Of a DNA stretch of 64,000 nucleotides, positions 1-11,705 are shown piece by piece. A program made the translations under genes and the position numbers. The notes under the pieces are model-generated. The model was given only the letters and a program-made list of their open reading frames with translations. It did no database searches and had not been told where the DNA came from. Position 1 is the first letter of the stretch, and each line of letters opens with the position of its first letter. Source of the stretch: Malachius bipustulatus (lineage: Eukaryota; Arthropoda; Insecta; Coleoptera; Melyridae). The DNA lies in the NCBI GenBank assembly GCA_910589415.1, contig OU342631.1, positions 54,836,598 to 54,900,597 on the forward strand. The letters run 5' to 3'.

Positions 1-82
1 AAAACCGGATGTGGGAAAAATTCCGTTTTCTGTTAAAAAGTGCGCTCTATCGAGAATATGCGACGTACCAAATTTCAAAAAA

Positions 83-664
83 TTATCTCAAAAAATAAAT
101 AAAAAAAAGGGGGTTATCATGCCTGTGACACACACTGTAAGTATAAGGTTTCTTCAGATCTGCTTCAATATTTTCTTTCACTAATTTCCATGTTTTTTCG
201 GAAGAAACCAGTGCGGTATCATCTGCATAACAGATCAGATGTCCCATGAAGTTGTTAGTTTTTGAAATACTATTCATATGGATAACCAACGCAATAGGCC
301 CTATTACTGTCCCTTGTGGTACCTATACCTGTTTTTACTAAAGCGTCTGTGCTAACTGACTTACCTATTTTTACTCTCTGTGTTCTGCCTGTCAGGTAAT
401 TTTTCAAAAGTTCTAGTGATGTATACCTCTAACATCATAACTGTCTCATTTGTTAATTAATTTTTGATAGTTTACAATATCGAAAGTCTTCGCTGGATCT
501 AAAACAAAGACTGCTAAGCATTTTGATGTTTTTAAAGAGCACCTCAGAGAACTGCAATATTTCTGACCCCTCCTGAAAAACTTTCGTCTTTTCGACTGCA
601 GATCGAAATAATCGAATAAGAAAATCTTTCGGCATACAGAAATAGTGTATTTCTGATCAAGCAT
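83..664 (-). pseudogene. Decayed non-LTR retrotransposon reverse transcriptase
   Basis: Read on the minus strand, three blocks of a LINE reverse transcriptase appear in the right order: a degenerate D-x-A-K-x-F-D block (DPAKTFDIVNYQKLI, about 450-520), a VPQGTVIGPIA block (about 290-325) and the active-site block YADDTALV (about 205-235). The blocks lie in different frames and are separated by stops, so this is a dead fragment holding only the palm of the enzyme. The VPQGT/YADDT wording is typical of the CR1/Jockey group of LINEs. No endonuclease or 3' tail was found beside it. Confidence 0.75.
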
Positions 665-3117
665 ACACTATGAGAATGATTTTAAAAATTATACACAGCT
701 ACTTTCAATAAAGAAACTGATAGGCACTATCCTCTATGAAGGAGAAAATCAGCGACAAGGCATGATACAGTCAACTGCATGTCAACCTGCATACCGAATC
801 AATGTGGACGTTGTTTTTTACACACTTCGTAGAAACTTTACGTCGTAGGTACATACCAGTACATTGATTAGAAGAGAATGCATTTTATTTAAAGCGTTCG
901 TATTTTATGTTTCACTCTTTTACTTGTATAATTATCTTAGTAAAGTTGTTTTTTTTTCTATTTTATATCTACACATTAGAAGTTAACTTGTTACAAGTTA
1001 AATAGGCCGATGGTCATATTTAGAGTTCACTTTGTCTTATTCTCTTAGTCCTAAGGGTATTTTACTGAATTTTCGCTTATAGACCAGAACTTTAAAACTA
1101 AAGAGCATTTTTTTAAGAGTTAGTAGCCTCACGAGTCGTCTCTGCAGTCGATCAGAGACGGCGGAGGGCGGACCATCGCAGATCGTGAATGGCGGGCGGG
1201 GCTCCGCTTCACGAGTCTCGGCCCCGGCCTCGTTAGCCCCCTGATTTATTTATATTATCTTATAAACATCCGATATTATACCTCTTTATTTTATTAATAA
1301 TAGAGTTGTAGCGATTATAAGCTCAGAGGACGGCGAGGACACGACAGAGGGAGTGAGAAGGTACAAAGAGGAAGCACCTATGTACCTGGCAAGTTAGTTA
1401 TATACGAGCATTGATGATGTTCGATTGTTCAGAAGAATATTTTTCAAGATTAGTCGATATTGTCAAGTTATTTAATCTCAGCTATTTGATAATACATTTT
1501 TGTTCATTGATTCCATCATTGATGACGACATAACACTTGGTAGTTGCTGAATTTCACTATTTCAGTTGCACAGATGTGTTCATCTTCTATATCTATCTAC
1601 TTACGAACAATCACCCTACATCTATCTATAAACGGACAACCTCATCAAAACCTATTTCTTCTGTAGAATCTTAGCTAGTAGATTTTGTTGTATTTAATTT
1701 AAATCGAGACTAGGTATAGAGTTAAATCAATCAGTTACTAAAGAAATAGCATTGCACTGCACGCATCACCTCAAGAAGAGCGAAAAACATCAGAGGAATA
1801 TCTTCTGCACACATGGCTTCATTTGTCGTATTTAAAAAAGTTAACACCATCAAATAAAAACAAATCGGAATTCTCGATTTCTGTGAGACTGTAAGTACAC
1901 GCCTGTATGGTATGTTTCGAAGTTCTTACTCCGACTATAAAAAAGGGTTAATCCTTGCAAGAACGATTCTTCTAATCCCTGCGATTTCAAGCTGGCCAAC
2001 CAATCGAGATTGATTACTAATCAATTCCTGCTCAGGAGCCAAACAAACTTACAGTCTTCAACCAGTTTTTTTTTTTAATTCGCTTGAGAGAAAGAGCGCA
2101 TCAGCAATGCGGTTTTTCTTCCAGATACCAAACTACTCTTCACTTAAAATATGATACCGACTCACAAAAGAATACAGTCTTAGCAAAAATTCAACTAGTC
2201 GCTGCTTTTCAGCGCACAAAAAACATAATGATGCAGCAATCAACTCTGACTCTTCCGTCTGTCTTAAATCTATTGCATCCGCTTTTGAAGGAAGAGGTAG
2301 TGATCAAAGAGTAGGAACGTTTCAACTTTTCCTTTATTCTGATATAAACAATGTCGCTGGTAAAAGAAACAAGATTCAAACTATTTAAGAACTGTTATGT
2401 AGGGATGTTTATATTCTACTCGTATACATGACACGATGTTTTATTTCACTTTCCTAAAAATTTACCTTATCGTTAAATAATTTATTTCACTTATTAGCGC
2501 TTCGTACGATTTCAGAATTTTTTCTTGGTGCACGCATATAAATCTCAGTGAATTAGAATTTCACCCACTTATAACATTTTATCATTTTAGGTCATACAAA
2601 TCTCTGAACATCTTGAGACCGCACCATATCAAAATTCACTACCTACCCATGCACAGTTTCCATAGATCGGCGCATTCGCCAGTTCCATAAATCTAGCCAC
2701 AAAGTTTCTGGTATTCAGGAGGTTTAACAAATTCTACAAGAATTAACATAGGTAACACACTCCTATGATCAGAATTACAGTTAAGTAGCACAATGTGGTT
2801 CCCTCATCAGCTATTCCACAGAAAATAAAATTAATTTTCCAACTGTGTTTTTGACAGGACGCTTAATAACATTTTGGTCTAACTACCAGACTTTCCGCAT
2901 TCCTTGTCTCGGGATTGACTAGACCCCTTCTATGGCCCAAGTGTCAACTATTGAGTGAAGGCGGTGGAAAATAATCAGCATTCATAATTTAGTCCCGGAA
3001 AACTCATTCTGTTACCGTATTCGTAAACCCATTGAATAATTCTAGATAATCACACTTATTCGTCCCCGCACTTAGAGCAAATGGAGATCACGTCTACATC
3101 CATTCCCCTGAAATAAG
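665..3117. other. Unassigned AT-rich sequence with one GC-rich patch
   Basis: No gene or transposon could be recognised. A short GC- and CpG-rich patch at about 1127-1240 stands out from the AT-rich surroundings; it has no clear reading frame and could be part of an old element or a regulatory stretch. A possible 76-residue reading frame at 2084-2314 has no recognisable motif and is not called. Confidence 0.4.
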
Positions 3118-3560
3118 TTACTAGATTAGATTAGATTCATCGAGGGTGGGCCATTGTGACACCTCCACTGCGACCGTAGGTCTATTGTGGATCACATCTA
3201 GTCGTGCTACATTAACCCCATCAAGTCGGCCTCTTTAAGGAAGCTTACAATCTTGACTGTTGCTAATGTATCCAGGTCTTCCGATGTGAGAAAGTCTCTC
3301 CTGAAGGTTTGTAATCTGGTTATTCTTCTTCCTTTTTCTCAGGGGAGATTTGCTTCTCCTCCTGGTCCAGCGGAATCGATCTGTTTCTTGGAGTCGGATT
3401 AGAACCGACCTTCACAGTTTCTTCAGTTTCATGGAGATCGAGGTTATCGCTCTCCTCATCAGAGCATATTTGTTTTACACACTCCATTGATGTCCCAGGA
3501 GTGACTGGAAAAGGTTAAATTTTTGTATATCTCATTTAATGGCCTCTCGCTGTAGGGTGA
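3118..3560 (-). repeat. Dispersed repeat, possibly decayed coding
   Basis: A block of about 60 bp (3128-3192) containing GGGCCATTGTGACACC and GGTCTATTGTGG recurs in the same orientation at about 33327-33395, so this is a dispersed repeat. On the minus strand the adjoining 3230-3520 reads as acidic and lysine-rich peptide pieces in two frames (for example DEESDNLDLHETEETVK and FLTSEDLDTLATVKIVSF), which could be an old ORF1/gag-like fragment. The family is not recognised. An (AAAT)n-like stretch follows at about 3568-3590. Confidence 0.45.
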
Positions 3561-3604
3561 TGGTAACTAAATAAATAAATTAATTAATAATTAATTTTTC
3601 CTTA

Positions 3605-4501
3605 GGCCCATTCTATACGAACCACAAAAACGCGACCGATTAGTCGCTTAGTCGCTTGAAAATTTTGCCCATTCTATACGAGCGTGTAGACGCCGCGCCT
3701 TTGTAGCGCGTATAACCGGCGAGTGAAACGCGACCCATTCTAGACTAGCGACAAAACGGCTCATATTTTGATATGGATCCCGTACAAGTTGGGTGTATCG
3801 CAGTTCACCAATTAACGTTATTAAGTTTGTTGGCCAAAAAAACGTAAAAAAAGACGTTGGTGGGTACACCCGGTTGGTGCTAATCGCCTGACCTTAGGGG
3901 TGTTTCATCTTAGCTTCGCAAAACATCGGAAATATCCTGAGAATATCCTAATTTGCCTGTGGGTAAATCAGGTCGTGTTCTTGTAGGCTTCAAAGAGAAT
4001 ATGAATTCAAAGGCGAAACGGGATTTCGAAAGGGTTCAAAACGGTTTTCCCATCTCGATAAAGCGCCCCAGGCAATTTTTTTCAATGCCCAAGGTCACGC
4101 AATTTCCTAGGACTCGAAAATATTTTTCGTTTTCGAAAATTTGCCGCCCATAAAAATTTGCCGCCGCAGGCTATAGCCTACCTAGTCTAATCGGAAATCC
4201 GCCACTGCAAGCACATCAATGATGTGCACTACTAAAATCGTGGACTGTAATAAAAAAGGACAAATCGGCTCGGCCGGCCAAACGCTTGCAAGTTGCTATA
4301 TATAGAATGACACGCCGGTCTCCGGCGCGCGACTTTTACGCAACCTCTTGCGTTCAAAACGCCGACACGCCAACGAACGCGTCCACACGCGACCGCAAAG
4401 TCGCCCGTATAGTATGCCCCATTTAAACTCTGTGGTTCTGTGACACACGCGTGTCGCTCGCAGGCAAACGGTCGCGTTTTGTGGTTCGTGTAGAATGGGC
4501 C
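3605..4501. mobile_element. Harbinger-type non-autonomous DNA transposon (MITE)
   Basis: The 897-bp element has near-perfect terminal inverted repeats of about 33-34 bp (3605-3638 and 4469-4501) starting GGCCCATTCTA, flanked by TTA on both sides (3602-3604 and 4502-4504). A 3-bp TWA target duplication with GGCC-type ends is the hallmark of PIF/Harbinger. Extra copies of CCCATTCTA lie just inside the left end (about 3667 and 3733), and a diverged ATAGAATG copy lies on the right at about 4303: subterminal repeats that could bind transposase. No transposase frame is present, so it would need a partner. The middle (about 3900-4200) has different composition and may be a nested insertion. Confidence 0.85.
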
Positions 4502-4504
4502 TTA

Positions 4505-5449
4505 ATATGTCGTAAGAAATTAATTTATCTGACACCTCCAAAACAAATAAGCTCTCCTGTCACATGCACATGCGTAAAGGTAGACTCGCTTTAATAATAA
4601 TAATTATCATTATAATTTAGTTGATATCAATAACTGATACGTAACAATTGTTATGAAAAATGCTAACAGAATAGCCCTGAATATTTGTTGCCTTCTCAGA
4701 AGCAACATAGTATCCTTGTTGACCAACAAGATTCAAAAACTCCAACTCTAATAATGGAGATAAAATCAAAGCCCTGTGCGGAAAAAGTGTGGTCAGAGAT
4801 AGTGGGTGAAGGTTTATAGAGATCGTGCCTACGACATTCAGAATAGATAATAAACAAATGATTTCAATTGAAAAGATAAAGTCCCGCCTTGCCAACAGTG
4901 GACGCTATAGCAATTGTATATTCGTAAACTTACTACAACTTTTCCAGTTATAATCCAGTAAGTATAATAAAAGACGGTGCACACCATACCGTCACTGACT
5001 GTACCAGTAAAATCTGCCCCTGAAAATATTGGTGTTATTTAATCAAGTAGCGCACGTTAGACCAGAACCAGCAAGTGCCATTACAAGAAACGACCGTCAG
5101 AGCAGTTTGTATTAATGCTCTGTCCACTGAGTGTTGTCCGTTGTCATGCCACACTGATTCTGGCTAAACAATTTCATTTAATTCGATTTGATTCATACAC
5201 TTATTTCTAAGTCGAACCAGATGTGGTATCGCAGTTGGTGTCAGTGGCGTGTGAATTGTTATAATTATAATTAGAAATAGCATCACACCTACCTGCTGGT
5301 TGGCGTTTAGAAGAAAGCATAACACCTCCGTTTTCTTTTTCTGCAGTAAAATATCCTAGCAATTTAATCACACAAGACCACGTCCTAGGGAGTTCAATCG
5401 TTTCCCAGGCATTTTGTGTAATTTTTTGTAGTTCGTTGCGAGAATATAC
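4505..5449. other. No recognisable gene
   Basis: AT-rich sequence without convincing coding potential, RNA gene or repeat boundary. A minus-strand reading frame at 4617-4895 (92 residues) has no recognisable motif and is not called. Confidence 0.35.
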
Positions 5450-5775
5450 CCAGTCCGTTTTTTTTAAACGTTAGAAAAACAAGGCAATATATTTTTAGGC
5501 ATTCAGGCAATTAATAAGTTACTCGTAGTTTATCACATCGTACAATATCACAGGTAATTCTGCCAATTTCGTATTAAAAACGTTTCAAATAAGAAACCTC
5601 ATTAGTATATTTAGCGCTGTCACTGTCAACTGACAGTAGCCGATGAGCTGGACGACAATCTTATCGTATCAATCTAAGCGTATCAAGACGCGATCGTACT
5701 TTCGTCTCACTCTCGCTCATCTTTTTAGAATTGCTGACGATTCAAACGTATTTTTGACAATACGTCCCAATTTAA
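5450..5775 (+). repeat. Dispersed repeat, inverted relative to 24880-25245
   Basis: Blocks such as TTAGTATATTTAGCGC, TTTCGTCTCACTCTCGCTCA and GGTAATTCTGCC recur, in the same order but reverse-complemented, at about 24880-25245. The two copies are clearly related but diverged, with small gaps. The family and coding capacity are unknown. Confidence 0.6.
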
Positions 5776-6199
5776 CTCGATAAGAAACATAACGAGATGA
5801 TGAATCCTTAGTCATCACAACACACAACACTCAGTGTGTAGACTATATTTAGGATACCTGTCTTACTGACACTAACGCTTACTAGGGTAGCGCATTCACT
5901 CGATGACGTTTACGTGACACGGAGATTTTTCAACAGCTGGATGTCATATTTTTGACACATTTGGTCACAGGCATAAGTATCAAGTGGAAAAAACAAAGTT
6001 TGAAAAATGAAACAAATTATTAACACGAATAGAAATCGAGAATATTAAAAACTCTTTCAGTGGATATTAAAAACATATTAGGGGTCTACGAATCTGTAGA
6101 CTTTAGTATTTAGTGTAATTTTTAACTCGATATCTAATCCAGTTACTGAGAAAAACGGTCTTGCTAGACACACGGACGACAGAGTGATCGTTAAGAAAA

Positions 6200-6943
6200 T
6201 ACAGGGTGTTAAAGTTTTAAGAAAAAATTCGTATTTTTGAAATATGAAAAAATTGGCTGAATGGAATAATTTGAAATTTTTAACAGTAGTTTTCTGCTAA
6301 TTAAAGTACATGAAGTGATACTCCTAATGAAATATTTTTTAATCCATTGGCAGAGATCTTGGTGTGTTGTTACTTGTTTTATTGAATAACGTCTACACCA
6401 CTGACTTTAATGCAAATTTGTTAATTTTGGTAGATACCTGCTCATGTTGTTTAGAGGAGATCTTACGTTTTTGTCGCAGGACGCACTGTTTTCAAGATAT
6501 TTCACAATGTAGGCACTCATGTATGCTTTTCGTAATGCAATACGCTTCAATAACGATCACAAAAATGATTAATTTCTGGAAAAACTCAATAGCATTGATT
6601 TTTATGATACTTTACCTCGTATACGGGTTCCTACATTGTGAAGTATCTCGAAGACGTTCTACGACAAAAACGTACGATGACTTTTCTTCTCTAAACAACA
6701 TGAGGTATCCAACAAAAATAACAAATTTGCATTAAAGTGAGTGGCGTGCAAATTATTTATTAAAAAAGGTAAGAACAAGCCCAGATTTCCGCCACTAGAT
6801 TGAAGAGTTCTTCATTGGGAGTATCAGTTGATAATATATTTCAATTAGCAGAACTACTGTTCAAAATTTCAAATTATTCCAATCAGCCATTTTTTTCATA
6901 TTTCAAAAATACGAATTTTTTCTTAAAACTTTAACACCCTGTA
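6200..6943. mobile_element. Foldback element FB1 (full-length imperfect palindrome)
   Basis: The ends read TACAGGGTGTTAAAG and its reverse complement, and the similarity between arms does not stop at the termini. Internal blocks (for example AATTTGAAATTATTCC, GACTTTAATGCAAATTTG, TTTTTGTCG and TTCACAATGTAGG) also pair across a centre near 6570, so almost the whole 744 bp can fold on itself. A TA flanks CAGGG at each end, which would fit a Tc1/mariner-type TA target duplication. A 123-residue frame at 6364-6735 lies across the palindrome and is an artefact. A single-arm relative lies at 45126-45490. Confidence 0.8.
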
Positions 6944-7485
6944 TTTCCTTAAGGAAGCATTTCCCGAATATGGTTCATGAAGCAAACTCATATTATTTTT
7001 CGATTCTCTATCGTTCCCTAGAGTTAACAAGATTAAACCTGAATCACCCGATATACAAAACTGTATAAAAAACTGCCTGTGGGGTGCATTTTTTGTCCAG
7101 AAAATCCCAGTTACAGGTAAGTATGGATGGAGGACTATTGTGAATTTAAAATATCAAGAAAGTTACCTTTAGGCAACGCCCTCTTTTTATTGTTTAAAAA
7201 CATCCTCTAACGCAGCAAAAGTTTACCATTTTTAGAAAATACGCCTATTTAACAACAAAATAATGTGAGTTTTTAGACAGTTGTACGTTCATGAAAAATC
7301 TGACGTTCTTGAAATTCAATTTGGCATTACCAACTTTTTTCCAAACTTTTGTGAGAATGAGACTGGGCCATCCTAGTAAGCGTCATAATACAGGTTCCCT
7401 ACTCGACACACAAAAAGCTATAATTGACATTTTTTATCCTACCCCATAAGAAAATTGAACTTTCTCGACTGCATGCCCCCGGAGA
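6944..7485. other. No recognisable gene
   Basis: AT-rich, non-coding. A remnant of the CACCCGATATAC type at about 7047 resembles the ends of the many short insect elements in this window, but no element can be delimited. Confidence 0.35.
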
Positions 7486-8038
7486 AAGTGCCACTTTTCC
7501 TGCCTAGGCGGTAAAATTATTTTTATATTTTCACGCTAGAGGGCCACCCAATTGCAATTGAATGCTATTTCCAGAGGGAACCAATAGCAAGCAAGCTTAT
7601 AGCTGTATGTCAATCTGTCAATGTCAATAGACCAGCAAGACCCAGCAAATTAAATACTAATAGTGAGGTACTGATGTCAAATTTATCCAAACAAGGAATT
7701 TCTTTCAATAATAATTATTGTAATATTCAAAATCCAACGTTCACTATTAATGTTATCCATAAATAAATAAATAAATTACTGATTGTAATTTAACTAATCT
7801 ACGCTTACTGATAGTAATGTATTAAGCAAACATCATATGTAGGTATTCAATAAATTATCTTTAAAAACAAATAAAAAAAAAAAAAAATTATTATTATTAT
7901 TATTGTGTAGGATAAAAAAATATGTGTAAACCACGGCGGTAAAGTGTCTTTTCAGGCCTCAAGAAGTGGCCAGCCTCGGCTGCGCCTCGTCTGGCCATAT
8001 CTTCTTGAGGCCTGAAAAGTGCCACTTTACCGCCTAGG
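7486..8038. mobile_element. Hairpin-ended element HP1
   Basis: The right end is a strong hairpin: arms of about 40-45 bp (7935-7973 and 7991-8035) with few mismatches enclose a loop of about 17 bases rich in CG. The base of the hairpin, GTGCCACTTTACCGCCTAGG, appears in inverted orientation at the left (7488-7516, where GTGCCACTTTT and CCTAGGCGGTAAA are seen), so the unit looks bounded by inverted copies of the hairpin base. An A/ATT microsatellite lies inside (about 7871-7903). No coding frame was found. A structurally similar unit is at 34088-34890. The family is not known to me. Confidence 0.55.
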
Positions 8039-10361
8039 TATACAATATACTATTTCTTCGTCCGAACTGCACATTTCCATGTGGAAGTGTTCAACTATTA
8101 CTTCAAAACCGAAAATTAATTGCTAGTTAATTTTAACGAAATAATTTTCATTTAGAATAACATAATATTATGTACTTGCGACTAATCTGTTCTGAATTAC
8201 AAATTACATTATTCTGAATTACAACTGACTACACTCAATAATAATTATTGTATGTTGTACTTTATAAATTATTATGATTACTTAGTTGAACTACATTTTT
8301 TAATAACGCTCTTTGATTTACAATTTGCAAATCTGAATGACAAATTATTGTTTCTGAATTAAAACTGGAAAGGTGTTCATATTTGTTGGTTTATCCGTTC
8401 AATTTATGCAAGCATAGCAATTAAATATGAATTTGAATGCAGACGTCTATGTACCTATAGTGTGCTGAATAGAAAATCAGTCTTCATGCCGTAGAAATAT
8501 TCAAAGCAACTAAAAAAACCTTATTACATAACACTGAGTGATAGTCACAAGGTTTGTAACAAAGTTTTTAATTTTTTTCCTGACTTTGATGCACAAAATT
8601 CAAAAAGTTTGACAAAAAAAAGAGAGATGATAAGAAACACTTAAATGAAATTCAAAAATTAATTTTTGAGGTCGTTTGATAATACTGTCTGACTATCATC
8701 GTGATAACAAACCAGATTCACCAAAATTTTGATAGCTCGTTATCCGAATAAAAACTGCAATCTGGACAGAATGTAATTAATAACAGAAATAAAACTTAAT
8801 AACTTGAAAATTAACCGAATCGCTACTCATTATTCATTTTTTTATTATTCATTGCTGTAAATTAATGGAATCTCGTTTTTTCTTATAGGAGTCATGAACC
8901 GAATTGATTCAAGGGATATCTGGTGAGTATTATAATATTTATAGACGAATAGTTGCTTTATCTCAACTTTTAATGACTTAATGCACTATGTTTTATCTTT
9001 ACATAGCAGTAGAGCGATAAGAAGCGTTCGTCTCCAAGGCTCTTCTTTTATATGAGGCTTTTACTTATTTTTAATATAAAATATTTCAAGAAATTAGATA
9101 TCTTCTCCATTAAAAAATCATCAATCACAGGACATTTATATTTAAAGGAACGAAAATAAAGTTTCATAGAAGAACATTGGAATCTTAATCTATTGTCGAA
9201 TCTTAATTAGAAGATTTTGGGACTTTTTTATTACTGATGCAATTTCATAACGTGGCGTAATGAAAAATAAATACAATGATCTACCGACGGTTAATATTAA
9301 TCGCTAAGAGTTGTGAGTTCCGTTAAACTATACCTACATCAAGCGGTTTAAACATCAGCTTTATAATTAAAAATCCGCATCCACAATTTTTTGGTCAGTA
9401 ATATAATCCTGAATAAATTTTCTTAAAATGAGCAGTTACCTTTGCTTGGTTATTACATAGTCACGCCACTTAAGGTATTAGATTTTGCTCAACTTTCCTA
9501 CGCCACTGTTTTGGAAACACTCTTTGGTGAACTCTGTGAAACTTTGGTCTAATAATTCGAATTCCATCAAGCACTGGCAGCTTTTCTTATGGAACACTGA
9601 AATCTCGGAGCACGCTTTAACAAGAATAATCAACTTGTAGCATGGAGGGGAAAGAAACCTCAATGTTCGAATGTTCCTGGTCGAGTGTCGTGCAGTATAA
9701 AGAAGAATATTCACCTTGGATCCCGATTATTTCCACTCAGAAACCGACCTACCTACTTAGAAAAAAAAATCAAGCCACCTGACCCGGAATATTTAATCCG
9801 TTTTTTTCTTCATGGATCGAAATAATGTTCTGCACCTCTGTAGCACTCGTTCGACTTTGAATTCATGTTTGAAAAATATCAATGTTTTTGATTTTTCGAT
9901 GTGACCTGGAAACAAAGTGAACTTCGAAACGCATTATTATGCGACGAATATAAAATTATCAGGGACAAATTTCAAAGTGACCCCCGGTCCCACCTACAAG
10001 AACTGATGGATGCGAATTAATTTGAAAAAATAACTTATTTACCCCGCAGAATGATCAAATTTTGATCATGCACTTTTTTCGTAGAGTGCTTATTACTCGA
10101 GATATTTGAAAGTTTCCAGTAGAAAACCTCACTCTGTAAATGTGTATGTACAGGGAAAATGAATAAGTTCACACAAAATTAATAAGCCCACAAAAATTTG
10201 AAGGAAAATTCGTTGTTGAAAATAAGGCAGGTTTTTCAAATGAAAATGTAATCCCTCTCCTGTTGAAATACGACCCACTTGAAGGGGAAGTCAAAAAAGT
10301 AAAATACGAAAATAAAATTGTCTTAATTGTCTTCAAGGAAAAAATTCAATTAGGTACATTC
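8039..10361. other. Unassigned AT-rich sequence
   Basis: More than 2 kb without a recognisable gene, transposon protein or repeat boundary. A minus-strand 78-residue frame at 9478-9714 has no motif. An intron or intergenic DNA are both possible. Confidence 0.35.
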
Positions 10362-10553
10362 GACACCTATAATCTCAGATCAAAATCGTTGGCAGTAACT
10401 GACATTACTAAAAAATCCATTTCGTAGAAGCGGCAAGCAGAAAACTTTCCTCGAAAGATTAGTTACTGCATAGTGCTGGTTGTCGGTTCTACGAAATGGC
10501 TTTTTTAGTAATGTCTGTTAATATACCAACATTTTTGATCTGGTACTATAGGC
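10362..10553. repeat. Inverted repeat with 36-bp spacer
   Basis: Arms of about 75-80 bp (10362-10440 and 10476-10553) pair with few mismatches; paired blocks include TTTCGTAGAA, ACATTACTAAAAAA and AGATCAAAA. The spacer of about 36 bp gives a large stem-loop of about 190 bp. It could be a small foldback MITE; no clear target duplication was seen. Confidence 0.7.
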
Positions 10554-10730
10554 AAATCATGGTATGTAATTGAAGATATTGATATTTGGAATTATTTGGA
10601 CAGTCAGTTTCATTAAAGAACACTTTTTTCTACACCAAGTTATCGAATTTAATTTTAATTTTGCTTCAGGGCTATTCAGGGATGAATTAAACGATTGTAT
10701 ACGTCAATGGGTATAAAATTTATTAATAGT

Positions 10731-10772
10731 CTGTCTACCGGTTTCGGGCAAAATCACCCGTCATCAGGACAG
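10731..10772 (-). ncRNA. Hammerhead-like stem-loop motif (copy 1)
   Basis: On the minus strand the order is: CTGTC, CTGATGA, a hairpin CGGG...CCCG, then GAAAC, the self-complementary ACCGGT, A, and GACAG, which pairs with the first CTGTC. This is the order of a type I hammerhead ribozyme with a minimal stem III (stem I, CUGANGA, stem II, GAAA, stem III, UA cleavage site). It departs from the consensus in one way: the base after CTGATGA does not fit a regular stem II if GAAA is kept whole. Related motifs lie at 19910-19950 and 56055-56087. Ribozyme activity is inference only. Confidence 0.35.
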
Positions 10773-10996
10773 CTGTCAGCTTTACAAGACTTTCAAAATA
10801 TACGGAGGATGAATACGATAATTCAAGAATATATACAAGAAAATATATAATTTAAAATCGGCCACTCGAGGGACGAAATAGATTTAAACTTTAAATTCAC
10901 ATTATGATTTAAAGATCCTTCCAAGTGAAGAAATCGGCATTGAGAGTTGAAGACTAAGGTTATAAAACTTACTTAGATGATATATGGATTAAGTAC

Positions 10997-10997
<1 letters not shown>

Positions 10998-11061
<64 letters not shown>
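10998..11061. repeat. (TAA)n microsatellite
   Basis: About 64 bp of nearly pure TAA repeat, directly abutting the 5' end of the R4/Dong-like LINE fragment. Dong elements of Bombyx are known to sit in TAA repeats, so this tract may be the remains of the insertion target. Confidence 0.9.
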
Positions 11062-11062
<1 letters not shown>

Positions 11063-11705
11063 TTTCATTTTCAAGACAGTAAAAACTCACACAAAACATG
11101 AACATCATAACCAACACATCACTGAATACATGGACACCTTAAAACAGAAACTTGCAGCCAAAACGCAAAGACTACGTAGATACAGAACATGCACTCAGCG
11201 AAAACAACACAACAAACAGTTTACAGAAAACGAAAAAATATTCTATAGAAACATGAATCAAAATAGTTCACAGAAAAATAACTATGAAACACCCACAAGA
11301 GAAGAACTCACACGATACTGGTCGTCCCTTTGGTCCAATCCGGTCCAGCATAGCAAGGACGCGAGTTGGATCAGAGAGGAGGAAAAACATACACAAAACA
11401 TCACAGACATGCAATTCAGCGAGATTACACCACGAGACATAAGCGATACAATCAAAAACATTCATAACTGGAAGGCACCCGGGATAGACAACATCCATAA
11501 CTTCTGGTACAAGAAGTTCACATGCCTACATCCGAAACTGGCCACACATTTTACAGATATCCTCAATAATCCGCAGAACACACCTGCATTCTTTACACAG
11601 GGCATCACATATATGATGCCAAAAAACAATAATACAGAAAACCCTACACAATACAGACCAATAACATGTCTCCCAACAATTTACAAAATTCTGACTTCAA
11701 ACATA
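11062..11705 (+). pseudogene. R4/Dong-like LINE, 5' segment (split by the RTE insertion)
   Basis: The open frame runs from about 11062 to the insertion point and holds the region before and into the reverse transcriptase: a basic KLAAKTQRLRRY stretch, then EITPRDISDTIKN, WKAPGIDNIHNFWYKKF, and QYRPITCLPTIYKIL, the first RT motifs. This wording is typical of the R2/R4 group, whose enzymes carry a restriction-like endonuclease rather than an APE type. The N-terminal zinc fingers expected for the family are absent, so the copy is 5'-truncated. The protein resumes in the same frame at 16111 after the nested LINE. The coding strand is strikingly rich in A and C. Confidence 0.8.

Noticed and set aside
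1127..1240. Possible CpG-island promoter or exon
   Set aside because: Too short, with no reading frame, TATA or splice signals that could be supported.
6364..6735. 123-residue open frame
   Set aside because: It runs across the centre of a palindromic foldback element and has no motif; the frame results from the mirrored sequence.
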